Shown here in pieces: positions 24,101 through 29,976 of a stretch of 64,000 bases of DNA (position 1 is its first letter; every line of letters begins with the position of its first letter). The DNA lies in contig CAKPFO010000002.1 in NCBI GenBank assembly GCA_934153805.1, positions 27,558-91,557 on the forward strand. Direction: 5' to 3'. Below the pieces are notes generated by a model, which saw only the letters and a list, made by a program, of their open reading frames with translations, did not search any database and was not told where the DNA came from. A program made the position numbers and the translations under genes. The stretch is from an uncultured Clostridia bacterium. Lineage in GTDB: Bacteria > Bacillota > Clostridia > TANB77 > CAG-508.

Positions 24101-27100
24101 TATTTCAGGTTTTGAAGTATCTGGAATAGTCACATTGCTATTAGCGGCAAATAATTTTTGTTCTATCTTACTTACATTTCCATCAGCGTCAAATGTTACT
24201 TTTAAGTTTATAGAGCCAACATTTGAGTACATTGAATTTACAGTTTCTTGTGTAAGCACATATTCTTTAGATGTATTTACTCCTCCTATTACACTAGTCA
24301 AGGTTACTTCTCCATTTACAGTAGTTCCTCTTGTAAGTTCTATTCCACCTTGTTTTAAAACAAACTCTGTATTTGATATTAAATTAGAAGATATTGCATC
24401 TTTATTAACAATCTTTAAATCGAATTTTTTTCTTTCAACTGGAACCTTAACAGTTAATGTTTGATTTCCATTACTCAAGTTAGTTACCACATCACTAGAT
24501 GATGATGTTGTATCTACTACTATACTATATGCACTAGTATCTATACTTACATTTTTATATGGTGCTACATCATAGCCAACTGCAGCAGAAATATTATCTA
24601 TTTTTATCTTCTTTACATCTTTTAGTCTTGCTTTTTCTATTGTTATTTTTCCATTCTTATCTGTTGTTTTATTTTTTGCAATTTCAACAGTTGTTCCATC
24701 TGCATATTCACCTATTACATCATATTTTACATCTTTTACTGTTGCATTCGTATTACTATCTACTGCTTGAATAATTAACTCATAAGTTGGTTCTATATAG
24801 TATTCGCCAACTATTCTTTCTTCTGTTTCTATTCCAGAATTATTTTCAGCAATTACATGTAAATATATTTTTTTGTCCCAATCTCTAGCTGGTATTGTTA
24901 ATGTAGTATTAAATATTTTTCCACTATTTATTGTTACTTCTGTAAAATCACTTGCTTGTGCTGGTGCTTCACTTGTTGTAAATGCATATTTGTATTTCTT
25001 CAATCCGCTCTCATTGTCTAAAATTTTTACATCTATATTTATATCTTCATTATATGTTTTCTTACTTGTAGGGTCTATTATTATTATTGGTGCTGTAGTA
25101 TCATCGGTTACAGTTATGGTTTGTTTAAATGCATTAGAAGATATTACTGTTCCTGAAACATTTTTTGAAACAATTAACTGAATATCGTATTTTCCTACTC
25201 CATATGCTGGATTTGCACTTGTTGAAAAATCTACTATAGGAGTACTTCCTGTATATACATCTGTTTTTACTCCTCCAGCATTTGTTTTTGTAACCTTCCA
25301 TTCATATGTTAAACTTGCTCCAGATGGATCATAAGACTCATCAACTATGTTTAATCTATCATATATAGATATTTCTTTTTCTAGAACTTTAAATTGTGCT
25401 ATTGGTTTTGCGCTAGTAACTCCTGTTGTTACATTTTTAATTGCTTCAGTTTGAACTCCTTGATAATCTGTTACAGTTAATTTAATATAATAGTCTGTAT
25501 TTGCATCCAAAGTAACATCTACTTGTTGTCCTATTCCTGTACTTGGTATTTCTACCCAGCTTGAATCTCCTACTTTTTTGTATTCCCATTTTTCGGCTTT
25601 TATACCATTATTTGCAACTTGATTTGCATATTCGCTAGATGTCTTTTCTATATCTAAGTCATATGAGGTACTATTTAATGTTAAATTTTGTCCACTTAAA
25701 TTCATATTAAATGAAGATATTGGTCTTCTATGTGCATAAACTTCTGTTACTAGTTTTCCCTCACAGTAAATGCTATATTTTCCAACATTATCAAATGAAT
25801 TTATTAAATCATTACTATACATACTATCTTGAGGATATTGTCCTTGTGGATTTTCATAATAGTTATAGTCATGTTCTACTTTCCATACTCCGTTTGGATA
25901 TTGTGTAGTAGGAGTTGTTACAACTCCTGAAATTGGTTGTGTTATTTTTACATTAACAGCTTCCCCTGCTATTATTGTATTAGATACTTTCCCCTTAACT
26001 ATCTTTTTCAAATAATTTGCTGTAGCTTCTACAGCATCACTAGATGAATTTTCAATAAATATACCATTATTATTATTTTGTTGAATTATGTTATTTATTT
26101 GATCATTATTAGCACTAGTTCCCCAACCTATATAATATACATTATTGTTCATTAATTTAGTAATAACTTCTGTTAATTCACTAGAATCTGAAAACTCTTC
26201 ATTTTCTTCATCTTCTACATTTATTAATATTCTAGTTGACCCATTTCTCCAAGTTGGAGCTTGCAATACTTCTGTAAATTTCTTTGTTACTTCTACTTTT
26301 AAGTCTATATTAGTTAATGTAAATTGTCCTATATTGTTACATCCATGAGAATAGTGGTCTGAAAAGAATCCATATCCACTTCCATATGTTTGACCTTTTG
26401 GCATTGTGTATACGTATTCGCTAGTAAGTCCTCCACCATTAATTCTGATTTCTGTGTCTGTTACCTTTACAGATAAGTCTCCGCTTTGAGCTATACTAAG
26501 GCTTTGAACAAGCCATATATCAGTATTTCTTTGGAAAGATGCATAATTATTTTTATTATATATAAAGTGCCATAAACCTGCATTAGCCCCAATGTTGAAT
26601 GCTCCTGAATTGTTAAAGCTTATCATATAACCTTCTATATATCCATTTGCATTTTGTTGAACTCTTACAAGCATTCCTGCAGCATTAAAGCTATCACCAA
26701 AGTTTATAGAATATCCAAAATTAAAATTTTGTTCTTCATTTCCTTCTGGTATAATCCACATTGCTTGCTTTCCTGCATTGCTTGTATTACCTTGCATAGA
26801 AATATTTTTACCATTATTGGTTGGTGTTATTGTTCCTATGCTAGATGTCTTGCTTTCTGTCCACTTCAATGTTTCTTGGCTTTCTACATTTTTAGTTTCT
26901 ATTGCATCAATATTTAGTTTTCCAGCATCTATATCAGCCTGTGTCATGATATTTTGCCTGATAAGTTCTGCTTTCAAGTCTTCCTCAAAATTTGCAACAT
27001 TCGCTTGAGTCTTTGATTTAGTTAAAATTATATCTACATTTGGTGTTTGAGATATTTGAATTTTTACTTCTTGTGTTGCAAAAACATAAGCACTAATACA

Positions 27101-27166
27101 TGCAAGTATCAAAACTATACTTGTGCAAATTATCTTAATTATTGCTCTCTTTTCCAATCTTTTCAT
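12170..27166 (-). CDS. Giant (4998 aa) SpaA/Cna-B repeat surface protein with C-terminal dockerin
   Basis: This is one uninterrupted 15-kb gene. The ATG at 27166 follows AAGGAG. A signal peptide or membrane segment covers 1-31. Next come a lectin-like beta-rich region (about 105-300), a stretch resembling a degenerate VWA fold without an evident metal site (about 310-400), and PKD/Ig-like modules (about 590-790). A very long array of prealbumin-like SpaA/Cna-B units then runs to about 4800, on the order of thirty repeats of 110-125 residues. A Gly/Ser/Thr linker interrupts the array near 1669-1705. Repeats show the 'Y.I.E....GY.....I.V.YD..G.I' pattern. The last ~61 residues form a type I dockerin: GDITGNGQVKTLDINKIKQ and ADINDDGEIKTLDVNKAKQ. 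There is no LPXTG. The inferred role is a long extracellular stalk or adhesin held by the cohesin protein encoded just downstream. Binding partners at its N-terminal end are unknown. Some repeats may form intramolecular isopeptide bonds, but Lys/Asn pairs were not traced for each one. Confidence 0.9.
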   Translation of the reverse strand: MKRLEKRAIIKIICTSIVLILACISAYVFATQEVKIQISQTPNVDIILTKSKTQANVANFEEDLKAELIRQNIMTQADIDAGKLNIDAIETKNVESQETLKWTESKTSSIGTITPTNNGKNISMQGNTSNAGKQAMWIIPEGNEEQNFNFGYSINFGDSFNAAGMLVRVQQNANGYIEGYMISFNNSGAFNIGANAGLWHFIYNKNNYASFQRNTDIWLVQSLSIAQSGDLSVKVTDTEIRINGGGLTSEYVYTMPKGQTYGSGYGFFSDHYSHGCNNIGQFTLTNIDLKVEVTKKFTEVLQAPTWRNGSTRILINVEDEENEEFSDSSELTEVITKLMNNNVYYIGWGTSANNDQINNIIQQNNNNGIFIENSSSDAVEATANYLKKIVKGKVSNTIIAGEAVNVKITQPISGVVTTPTTQYPNGVWKVEHDYNYYENPQGQYPQDSMYSNDLINSFDNVGKYSIYCEGKLVTEVYAHRRPISSFNMNLSGQNLTLNSTSYDLDIEKTSSEYANQVANNGIKAEKWEYKKVGDSSWVEIPSTGIGQQVDVTLDANTDYYIKLTVTDYQGVQTEAIKNVTTGVTSAKPIAQFKVLEKEISIYDRLNIVDESYDPSGASLTYEWKVTKTNAGGVKTDVYTGSTPIVDFSTSANPAYGVGKYDIQLIVSKNVSGTVISSNAFKQTITVTDDTTAPIIIIDPTSKKTYNEDINIDVKILDNESGLKKYKYAFTTSEAPAQASDFTEVTINSGKIFNTTLTIPARDWDKKIYLHVIAENNSGIETEERIVGEYYIEPTYELIIQAVDSNTNATVKDVKYDVIGEYADGTTVEIAKNKTTDKNGKITIEKARLKDVKKIKIDNISAAVGYDVAPYKNVSIDTSAYSIVVDTTSSSSDVVTNLSNGNQTLTVKVPVERKKFDLKIVNKDAISSNLISNTEFVLKQGGIELTRGTTVNGEVTLTSVIGGVNTSKEYVLTQETVNSMYSNVGSINLKVTFDADGNVSKIEQKLFAANSNVTIPDTSKPEITVKNARIDNTSFSVSVNVKDIATKADLQDSEYQIEVDDGKGLQYTTASAKTDASGNLKIDGLYGKGLLKLTFKHINAPAGYAVEKLDRYITIERKDDETITYNMASMSGVFSKFDLATKTLYATLTNEEKQSTNAIKIRTMLSNSSLTKVDNIGLKVYNLYTGQVIGGGKTDSNGLLEITGVTTDAEGDVLYKIVPDDANIITSNIIFSISYDRNKKIIEANETSSDDKINIYKTEDNDADYYKYTANVDIKIKPSTFAGANKLVLNTISSLDNTGLANVQYKVKIVGSMVSIDTYKTDSNGKIEITLPNDDTIEVEIQQTDSINGYKIDSTVKTVKLTRNTDGDLVKTYLNNIDTLNVNVDSTGDVQVKDVLQSIEYTNVIFKMAATNKDGTLNLAGVEFEITEPSTNYKQTVVTDTNGYVAVKAPFSATEGKSYEYTITEKATVSPYELPSNPIKMEIRFDKTSGIVRYLGESYLQGNEILEQKLVNYDTTNNEVTVELKVTNYIDTNISASAGSVYDIDITKVDKDGNVVSGSKYDIEIRPYAEQSISSLNTVIDSRTEITDLILKKDKTTVILTEKEAAIGCNLDSDTKILTLTLDASGNIIYDPETTSTKNIEINIEVTTDASGNKRTIVKVKITAEDPTPIVVPGGSTSGGSTGGGSTGGGSTGGDTPAPAEPTVSFNIYNRRYGSWDYSYNYYKNEYWHYHTDICNCSSTYENKTINTTYTGAERFLRFFNIDGTSISNGFKLISALDIDIEARLVNGGVADTEIYETAKATLIDSPNDTDGTHKVALYKDYKNKTVEFTIKENVAELNYKRNSNDAKVIVEFDADGNVATGTIGAGLDMDEIAVGGISADGVATGIQTIKRYYSYYYRWFWYVEDQRIGYEYNTYDIGKYNSIGGNTLYVGLLNKELHNPLSVTVNLKDSDTDENLDGPISLTITDVTNSNKIVETKSTNVTNGKVTITMQDTYTNRELLFTLFQTSGATNGSKNYIDNSANQIQFKAKLDDEGNIIEFTEVSTPSNAICDGASNTDIEYTIYNDMKYNFAINLTKQDEAGAGLKGVRVKETTSIIDNATTGAMTQVFTGGSALTDNNGNVKIKIDLPETPTYNYYSKAIEIKLDEYYVPDNYIAQKDLKVRVLFDKSGKVKDASLVSGAGDKVLLITKQNNVSSTDVEKSSIDLTMVNKLIEDKPYIDIVNEDVDDENVKLEGTKYKVTVWDEDDYVKNTLVTNEIKYSAVTDTNGNTSILFDNAHALRTMIFQIQEIQSSNSYKKNDDIILKVVYDEEGKMVSLPQIINPQTLINAKGNTINVVTIVGNPVGSEQLQLKIVNELEPKFNININRKDSDGNILTGKSFKAVVKEDDGSGVETIVETRMSKVTSTGYTIGIKTDTTSKNLTFAIYEETGDEFTLRGTAKIEFDRYAKVKTADIEGKYIEESNSSANAGNDYMNLTIVAEIFRIKIKVEDTTLSGLDLSGYKFEVLNSKNERNDTTTGTNSTGSVINFSGEVYKGETITYAIKQEQSPINYNDVSAVSLTVEFDDNGDIASCTPATIPDVYDLITTVRDTSDKSNMEIKMYTTSALRNLVQVEVTDEADDTQKIGTAVYNVSIDGASKGLLAVADGDGEIDLGSYKNYKEKTVLFNIEQTNVDSTYMINDKPIQISVTYDDEGLITDARIIATNGYVEIDTANTIGTGTLTLKDANKKKTEMKIIAHNSESDTVLIDGATFKIEEVGKTTIYSDTKTTGTNGEATLYVGPYYNDLDVTYKISNSTMNREYDKVADAQFTVHYDSNGKIVSVNMSEDVKKYINITIPTTDTPDLEIKIKVRPLFTIGVDAVDKDSGTRLIGARYEISQVTNTTNKDTVITQTIGTVHAAIGKPEAGKAIEYQIVEKGAPLGYKEINKNNVIGKIKVTYDTDGQIVPGSQTVTAGYDYIDINSTSDKEAKFDLDIKVKYEEVEEFKVIIENYNILNNSQKIQADFNAYLTSGQSASMTTDSTDGIGVLNFGKLTKSNPILTISQSNVQGNYLTIGQIKIRLNIDVNGKITAITTLGGSGVATENVAYTIDSTGSYTIKITVKNNPLTTIKLRNISDGNSEDKLQSTHELSANNISTMQLVTTDGEATATLESVPKSQTIRYTLTQTSVDRGYKLNKNIVLVVHYDSNGIIDSAPYTLTGSSYADSSVVSVKSWNAYQVELEIKNKQIFEIYLKAEDAYDSSIPLTGVAVRIKETTYSNTQLTLTTDSTGVAYSPLGTTYAGNTLIYDIDVQNNLTGYDKDSRNISSLIRIPFDSNGNINASGISSSNSQVEVEYKTGLAIEIKVKYIPVIQMEVTRRNTATNAPITGRRMQITSTAMRNNVNQSTDGNGKISVTDAGRINVATPVVYNISENSLSGYNAIEALDPFTVTVMYDANGYISGYTSSLTENITLGGIGTRKLDIELGSGAKSSVGIVNSDSYIGTERITGTYEITSSKGEKITINAIKGTTSAIEKLGKYYPGEEIEYTIHQTTAQIGYQKINDVKFKVEYKADGTIGNVTSTNTDILTIGTTNQTASKTIANINLEIHSKPILMVKINAIDKQYNSGVEGLQFKIKDEKSGVETTLPYKTDDNGSVTIPVYEAYENTHVTYTVTQIETKGGYKAMSSFSVIVEYGAYGTIVETGTYVINTSDVTLTEQYSEKLYTNTKLRGIELNTKVESEMGIGIEKKDVNGNIIKGVEYTISSKDISTSDVNGITKATNDAGEIVQYFGNLPINKVMEYTISEVQAPAGYRKVEDTVIRVYFDNSGRVISYTPVKVPSNVNVEVATSDLLKMEATKEVVHIKLNIVNDDRVTFKIVNLQNNTKEPIKDSEITMSVEDVSGIIKNATVNTNIDGIATIENVDASGTIKFYFNQTNVPTGISRNTVNSGYISINKRTDVYQITFNDSTDNLEYEIDSETGIVTVYLYNDNNLTLNIIDVDAETFDPALNATHIVKAQYGEKTDDEDTILASTTNEISYNGGNEYTSIDGITTIDLGKTYDFAGKKVIYTITTPTSATGFNQIGKVRLVVEFDSKGNITSLNGISSRLLTGTGYTGLTMNAIIGYGNNDFYTIKVAKEDSNTGLRVNGAIFDINIENNSNNVESLTNLTTQDDVVGTHIVDSGVIDFKKLKYEGNVKLSITETAVPSGYKEDKLNSPIEVAFDVTLDKTDPDDILLKVENVDSNGVKVTYNKYTKEIEITITNDPVLYLNVDKVDESGNAILGMEFTVKIQEKGTANVEELGKFKTDDAGRIELKLDNKYADKSVLLMLEETKIYEYQAIDPIIIDAYINEQGKIQTIVMTSGEKNAEIIDSTENSMHIKVTNKLEEYVKPYSITITKVDENDHNIKLKDVLFQVKVVPEVGNAIYKTGKTDTNGKIVINNLVGSGTIKIDVIEALTPSGYEISANNGKYTYEVTKLNDSLQKVVSNNDDSLWNIDNNTKSIDITIENRLEKIGLAFEKVDENNEKIKIQGAEYKLTNTATGEEMLKESDNNGIVYFALDKVFSSSPIAYTLEETKAPSGYELDSTVRTIYVQSDTSTGNIKNIMESTGLQVMEQKEKYAKIKITDKQKDIGVPPYRIELINVDRDDTSIPIENAMFDINITQTIGASALAITDQSTDATGYIPTITPVNGAGDIRIDISNTLAGSGYEINNNTTYVELSRDTNSGTITITNAYGVGAVYDPATDTVRITFESKKEKNKYSLKINVMDNDTGNMITDTNAKYKVTINGYAISKNIDANGQIVLRGLDIPNVTDFVISIQEEQVPSGKNSIKDTQEVKVDVATIYGDKYVKDATVIAGSNLVKQTTSSTSLELCLLYAAASSSGDISTPLYLKSDTYRVSDDYVERVNSNTTVADFLANMESNGTMVVYDKNGNAVSNTSLVGTGMKIVATKGTEQIEKEISVIGDITGNGQVKTLDINKIKQHRIGTNILTGAYYLAADINDDGEIKTLDVNKAKQIYVSSTIN

Positions 27167-27268
27167 ATGTTTCTACTCCTTTATTATATATTCTTTGATA
27201 GTTTAACATATGTTTTTTATTAACTCAATAAAGCTATTTTCTATATTACATTATTAAAATTTCATTTT

Positions 27269-27282
27269 TACTTACGGTTTTT
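27269..27282 (-). promoter_or_regulatory. CCGTAA site upstream of the 4998-residue gene
   Basis: The minus strand reads AAAACCGTAAGTAA. It lies at about the same distance from the start codon as the related sites upstream of the VWA adhesin, the dockerin protease and the split adhesin. The role is inferred. Confidence 0.3.
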
Positions 27283-27401
27283 TATGATTGCATATTTAAT
27301 TATTCTATTTTTACTTTTTTTTATCATTTTTATTACATTTATCATTATTTTTATACTTTTTTCTACGCATTTGCCACTTTCTTCATTTTTCTTTCATTCA
27401 A

Positions 27402-27455
27402 AAAAAGTATCATTAGAATTCACTTATACAAGAGAATATCTTAATGATACTTTTT
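27402..27455 (-). terminator. Terminator of pcrA
   Basis: AAAAAGTATCATTA (27402-27415) pairs perfectly with TAATGATACTTTTT (27442-27455). It lies directly after the pcrA stop codon and ends in a T-run on the minus strand. Confidence 0.8.
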
Positions 27456-27467
27456 AATTTCTTTCTC

Positions 27468-29807
27468 CTACAAAATCTCCAATCCTGCAAACTTAGCCAT
27501 CAAACGTTTATGACCTACTTTATCAAAGTTTATATCTACTTTTGCATCTTCTCCTTCTTGTTCTACATAATTGATTGTTCCTTCCCCAAACTTTTTATGG
27601 TATACCCTTTGGCCAGCCTGATATTTAGATATATCTACATTATCTTTTGATGCTGTATTTAATGTTTTTAAGAAATTTTCTGCAGTTCTAAAAGCAAAGC
27701 CACTTTTTGTATCCACAGTTTGTGCATTTGCTGTTGATAACTTACTTGTACTTGCTGCAGCAACTGCATAATTTCCAGAATCTTCATTAAATTTATATGT
27801 TTTTACTTTTCCTGCATAATTTGTTCCATAGCTCCATCCATAATTACTGTCCTCAAAGCTCTCATTCTTAGAATTGTTTAGTTCTTCATAACCTTCTAAT
27901 AAATCTGATGGTATTTCACTTACAAATCTTGATATTGAATTATAGCTTGTAGAGCCGAATATTGTTCTATGTTTTGCACAAGTCAAATGTAAATATTGTT
28001 TTGCCCTTGTTATTCCTACATAAAATAAACGTCTTTCTTCTTCTAACTCTTTTGGCTCTCCTATTGATTTATATCCAGGGAATATTCCTTCTTCCATTCC
28101 TACTAGAAATACTACAGGGAACTCTAGTCCTTTTGCACTATGTAATGTCATTAAAGTAACCATGTCATCTGTTTCTTCTAGATTATCTACATCACTAGAT
28201 AATGTAATTCCTTCTAGGAAATCATTCAAAGTATTATCTGCTTCTTGTTCTTCAAACTCTACGGCTACTGTAACTAGTTCTTCCAAGTTTTGAATCCTAC
28301 TTTCTGCTTCTACAGAATTTTCTAATTCTAGCGCTTTTGTATATCCAGATTTATTTAAAACTTCTTTTAATAATTCAGATATAGTAAGCTCATCCTTTTT
28401 TGCTTTTAGTTCTTCTATAAGTGCTACAAATTCTCTAGAATTTGCAAACACTCTGTTTAGTCCATATTGTTCTGCATTTTTTATTATTTCATATGCAGAT
28501 ACTCCTGTTCTTTCTGAAATCTCTTGTATACTATCTAAACTTGTTTTTCCTATTCCACGTTTTGGTTCATTTATAATTCTTCTTAAAGATAAGTTATCTG
28601 ATGTATTTGCAATTAATCTTAAATAACAAAGTGCATCTTTTATTTCTTTTCTTTCGTAGAATTTAAGCCCCCCAATTACTTTGTATGGAATTGCTTCTCT
28701 ATTTAGTATATCTTCTATTGCTCTTGATTGAGAGTTCATTCTGTACAATACCGCAAAGTCAGAGTAATTATAATATTCTTCTGTTTTCAAATGATTTATT
28801 TGTTCTACTATATATCTTGCTTCATCATATTCGTCATCACCTTGATAAATATTAGGTAGATGTCCCTCTTCGTTTTCTGTCCATAATTTCTTATCGTATT
28901 TGTTTTCATTATTTTTAATTACTGCATTTGCTGCTTTTAATATATTTCCTGTACAACGATAATTTTGTTCCAATTTTATAATAGTTGTTCCAGGAAAATC
29001 TTTTTCAAAGTTTAAAATATTAGAAATATCAGCACCTCTAAAAGAGTAAATTCCTTGGTCATTATCTCCAACAACTGTTATGTTTCCATGATAAGATGCT
29101 AAAATGCTAACTAATGTAAATTGTGCTTTATTAGTATCTTGGTACTCGTCTACTAATACATATTTAAATTTATTTGCATAATATTCTAATACATCTGGAT
29201 TTTCTGTTAATATTTTTATAGTATAGTTTATTATATCATCAAAATCTATAGCATTATTTTCTTTTAATCTTTTTTGATATAAAGCATAAATTTCTGCTAT
29301 TTTAGATTTTCTATAATCTCCTGCATATTTTGTAGCATAGCTAGATGGTTCTAACATTTCATTTTTTCCATTGCTAATTTCAGATAAAACACTTCTGTCA
29401 TTAAACATTTTGTCATCTATATTTAATGATTTTAAACATTCCTTTATTAATGTCTTTTGGTCAGATGTATCAAATATTATAAATGAAGATTCAAAACCAA
29501 TTCTATCTATGAACTTACGTAAAATTCGCACGCAAATAGAGTGGAATGTTCCTATCCACATATCTTTTACAGCATCTCCAACTAAATTTTCTATTCTATC
29601 TTTCATTTCTTTAGCAGCTTTATTTGTAAATGTTATAGCAAGTATATTCCATGGAGCTACATTTTTTTCACTCATTAAATATGCTATTTTATGTGTTAAT
29701 ACTTTTGTTTTTCCACTTCCTGCCCCAGCTATAACAAGGCATGGTCCTTCTGTTTGTAAAACTGCTTCTCTTTGTTTATCATTTAATCCTTCTATCAAAT
29801 CTTGCAT
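27468..29807 (-). CDS. pcrA: ATP-dependent DNA helicase PcrA (UvrD/Rep family)
   Basis: This is a superfamily 1A helicase of about 779 residues, which translocates 3' to 5' on DNA in repair and replication of Gram-positive bacteria. Visible signatures are the N-terminal LIEGLNDKQREAV (Q motif), Walker A AGAGSGKT, VLVDEYQDTN, VVGDNDQGIYSFRGAD, LEQNYRCTGNIL, VTLMTLHSAKGLEFPVVF and GITRAKQYLHL. The C-terminal ~45 residues form the Tudor-like tail typical of PcrA (GQRVYHKKFGEGTI). I take the start as the ATG at 29807, giving MQDLIEGLN. It aligns with the usual PcrA N-terminus and sits about 12 bases from GGAAGG. Upstream ATGs at 29819 and 29855 are possible but poorly spaced. It is a single gene ended by its own hairpin. 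Confidence 0.95.
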   Translation of the reverse strand: MQDLIEGLNDKQREAVLQTEGPCLVIAGAGSGKTKVLTHKIAYLMSEKNVAPWNILAITFTNKAAKEMKDRIENLVGDAVKDMWIGTFHSICVRILRKFIDRIGFESSFIIFDTSDQKTLIKECLKSLNIDDKMFNDRSVLSEISNGKNEMLEPSSYATKYAGDYRKSKIAEIYALYQKRLKENNAIDFDDIINYTIKILTENPDVLEYYANKFKYVLVDEYQDTNKAQFTLVSILASYHGNITVVGDNDQGIYSFRGADISNILNFEKDFPGTTIIKLEQNYRCTGNILKAANAVIKNNENKYDKKLWTENEEGHLPNIYQGDDEYDEARYIVEQINHLKTEEYYNYSDFAVLYRMNSQSRAIEDILNREAIPYKVIGGLKFYERKEIKDALCYLRLIANTSDNLSLRRIINEPKRGIGKTSLDSIQEISERTGVSAYEIIKNAEQYGLNRVFANSREFVALIEELKAKKDELTISELLKEVLNKSGYTKALELENSVEAESRIQNLEELVTVAVEFEEQEADNTLNDFLEGITLSSDVDNLEETDDMVTLMTLHSAKGLEFPVVFLVGMEEGIFPGYKSIGEPKELEEERRLFYVGITRAKQYLHLTCAKHRTIFGSTSYNSISRFVSEIPSDLLEGYEELNNSKNESFEDSNYGWSYGTNYAGKVKTYKFNEDSGNYAVAAASTSKLSTANAQTVDTKSGFAFRTAENFLKTLNTASKDNVDISKYQAGQRVYHKKFGEGTINYVEQEGEDAKVDINFDKVGHKRLMAKFAGLEIL

Positions 29808-29898
29808 TTGCTTTAACATTCCTTCCCATATTGTTTTAATTTCTTTGCATAGCATATACCATTTTTTATAACTTGTCTAGCGAACATTAAAAAAATAA

Positions 29899-29927
29899 TT
29901 GACTTTTTTAATAACCGGTAGTAAAAT
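29899..29927 (+). promoter_or_regulatory. Sigma-A-type promoter of the Clp/FtsH fusion gene
   Basis: TTGACT (29899-29904) and TAAAAT (29922-29927) are separated by exactly 17 bases, about 50 bases upstream of the start codon. The gene has an AGGAGG ribosome site. This resembles a vegetative housekeeping promoter; no operator is obvious. Confidence 0.65.
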
Positions 29928-29976
29928 GTTTATGTAACTTGTACTTTGAAATTTAAATATATAGGAGGAATAGCTT

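Larger units (their letters stand above)
27167..27467. other. Intergenic region upstream of the giant dockerin gene
   Basis: This AT-rich stretch carries a minus-strand AACCGTAAG site near 27271-27280, about 107 bases before the giant gene. It also carries a possible minus-strand promoter (TTGAGT, 17 bases, TAAACT) close to the start, and the pcrA terminator listed separately. No gene is seen. Confidence 0.45.

Noticed and set aside
13263..24464. Several plus-strand open frames of over 300 codons inside the giant gene (for example 13263-14234 and 23496-24464)
   Set aside because: They are antisense to a continuous 4998-codon gene with consistent domain repeats. Their translations are hydrophobic low-complexity strings produced by the complementary codons.
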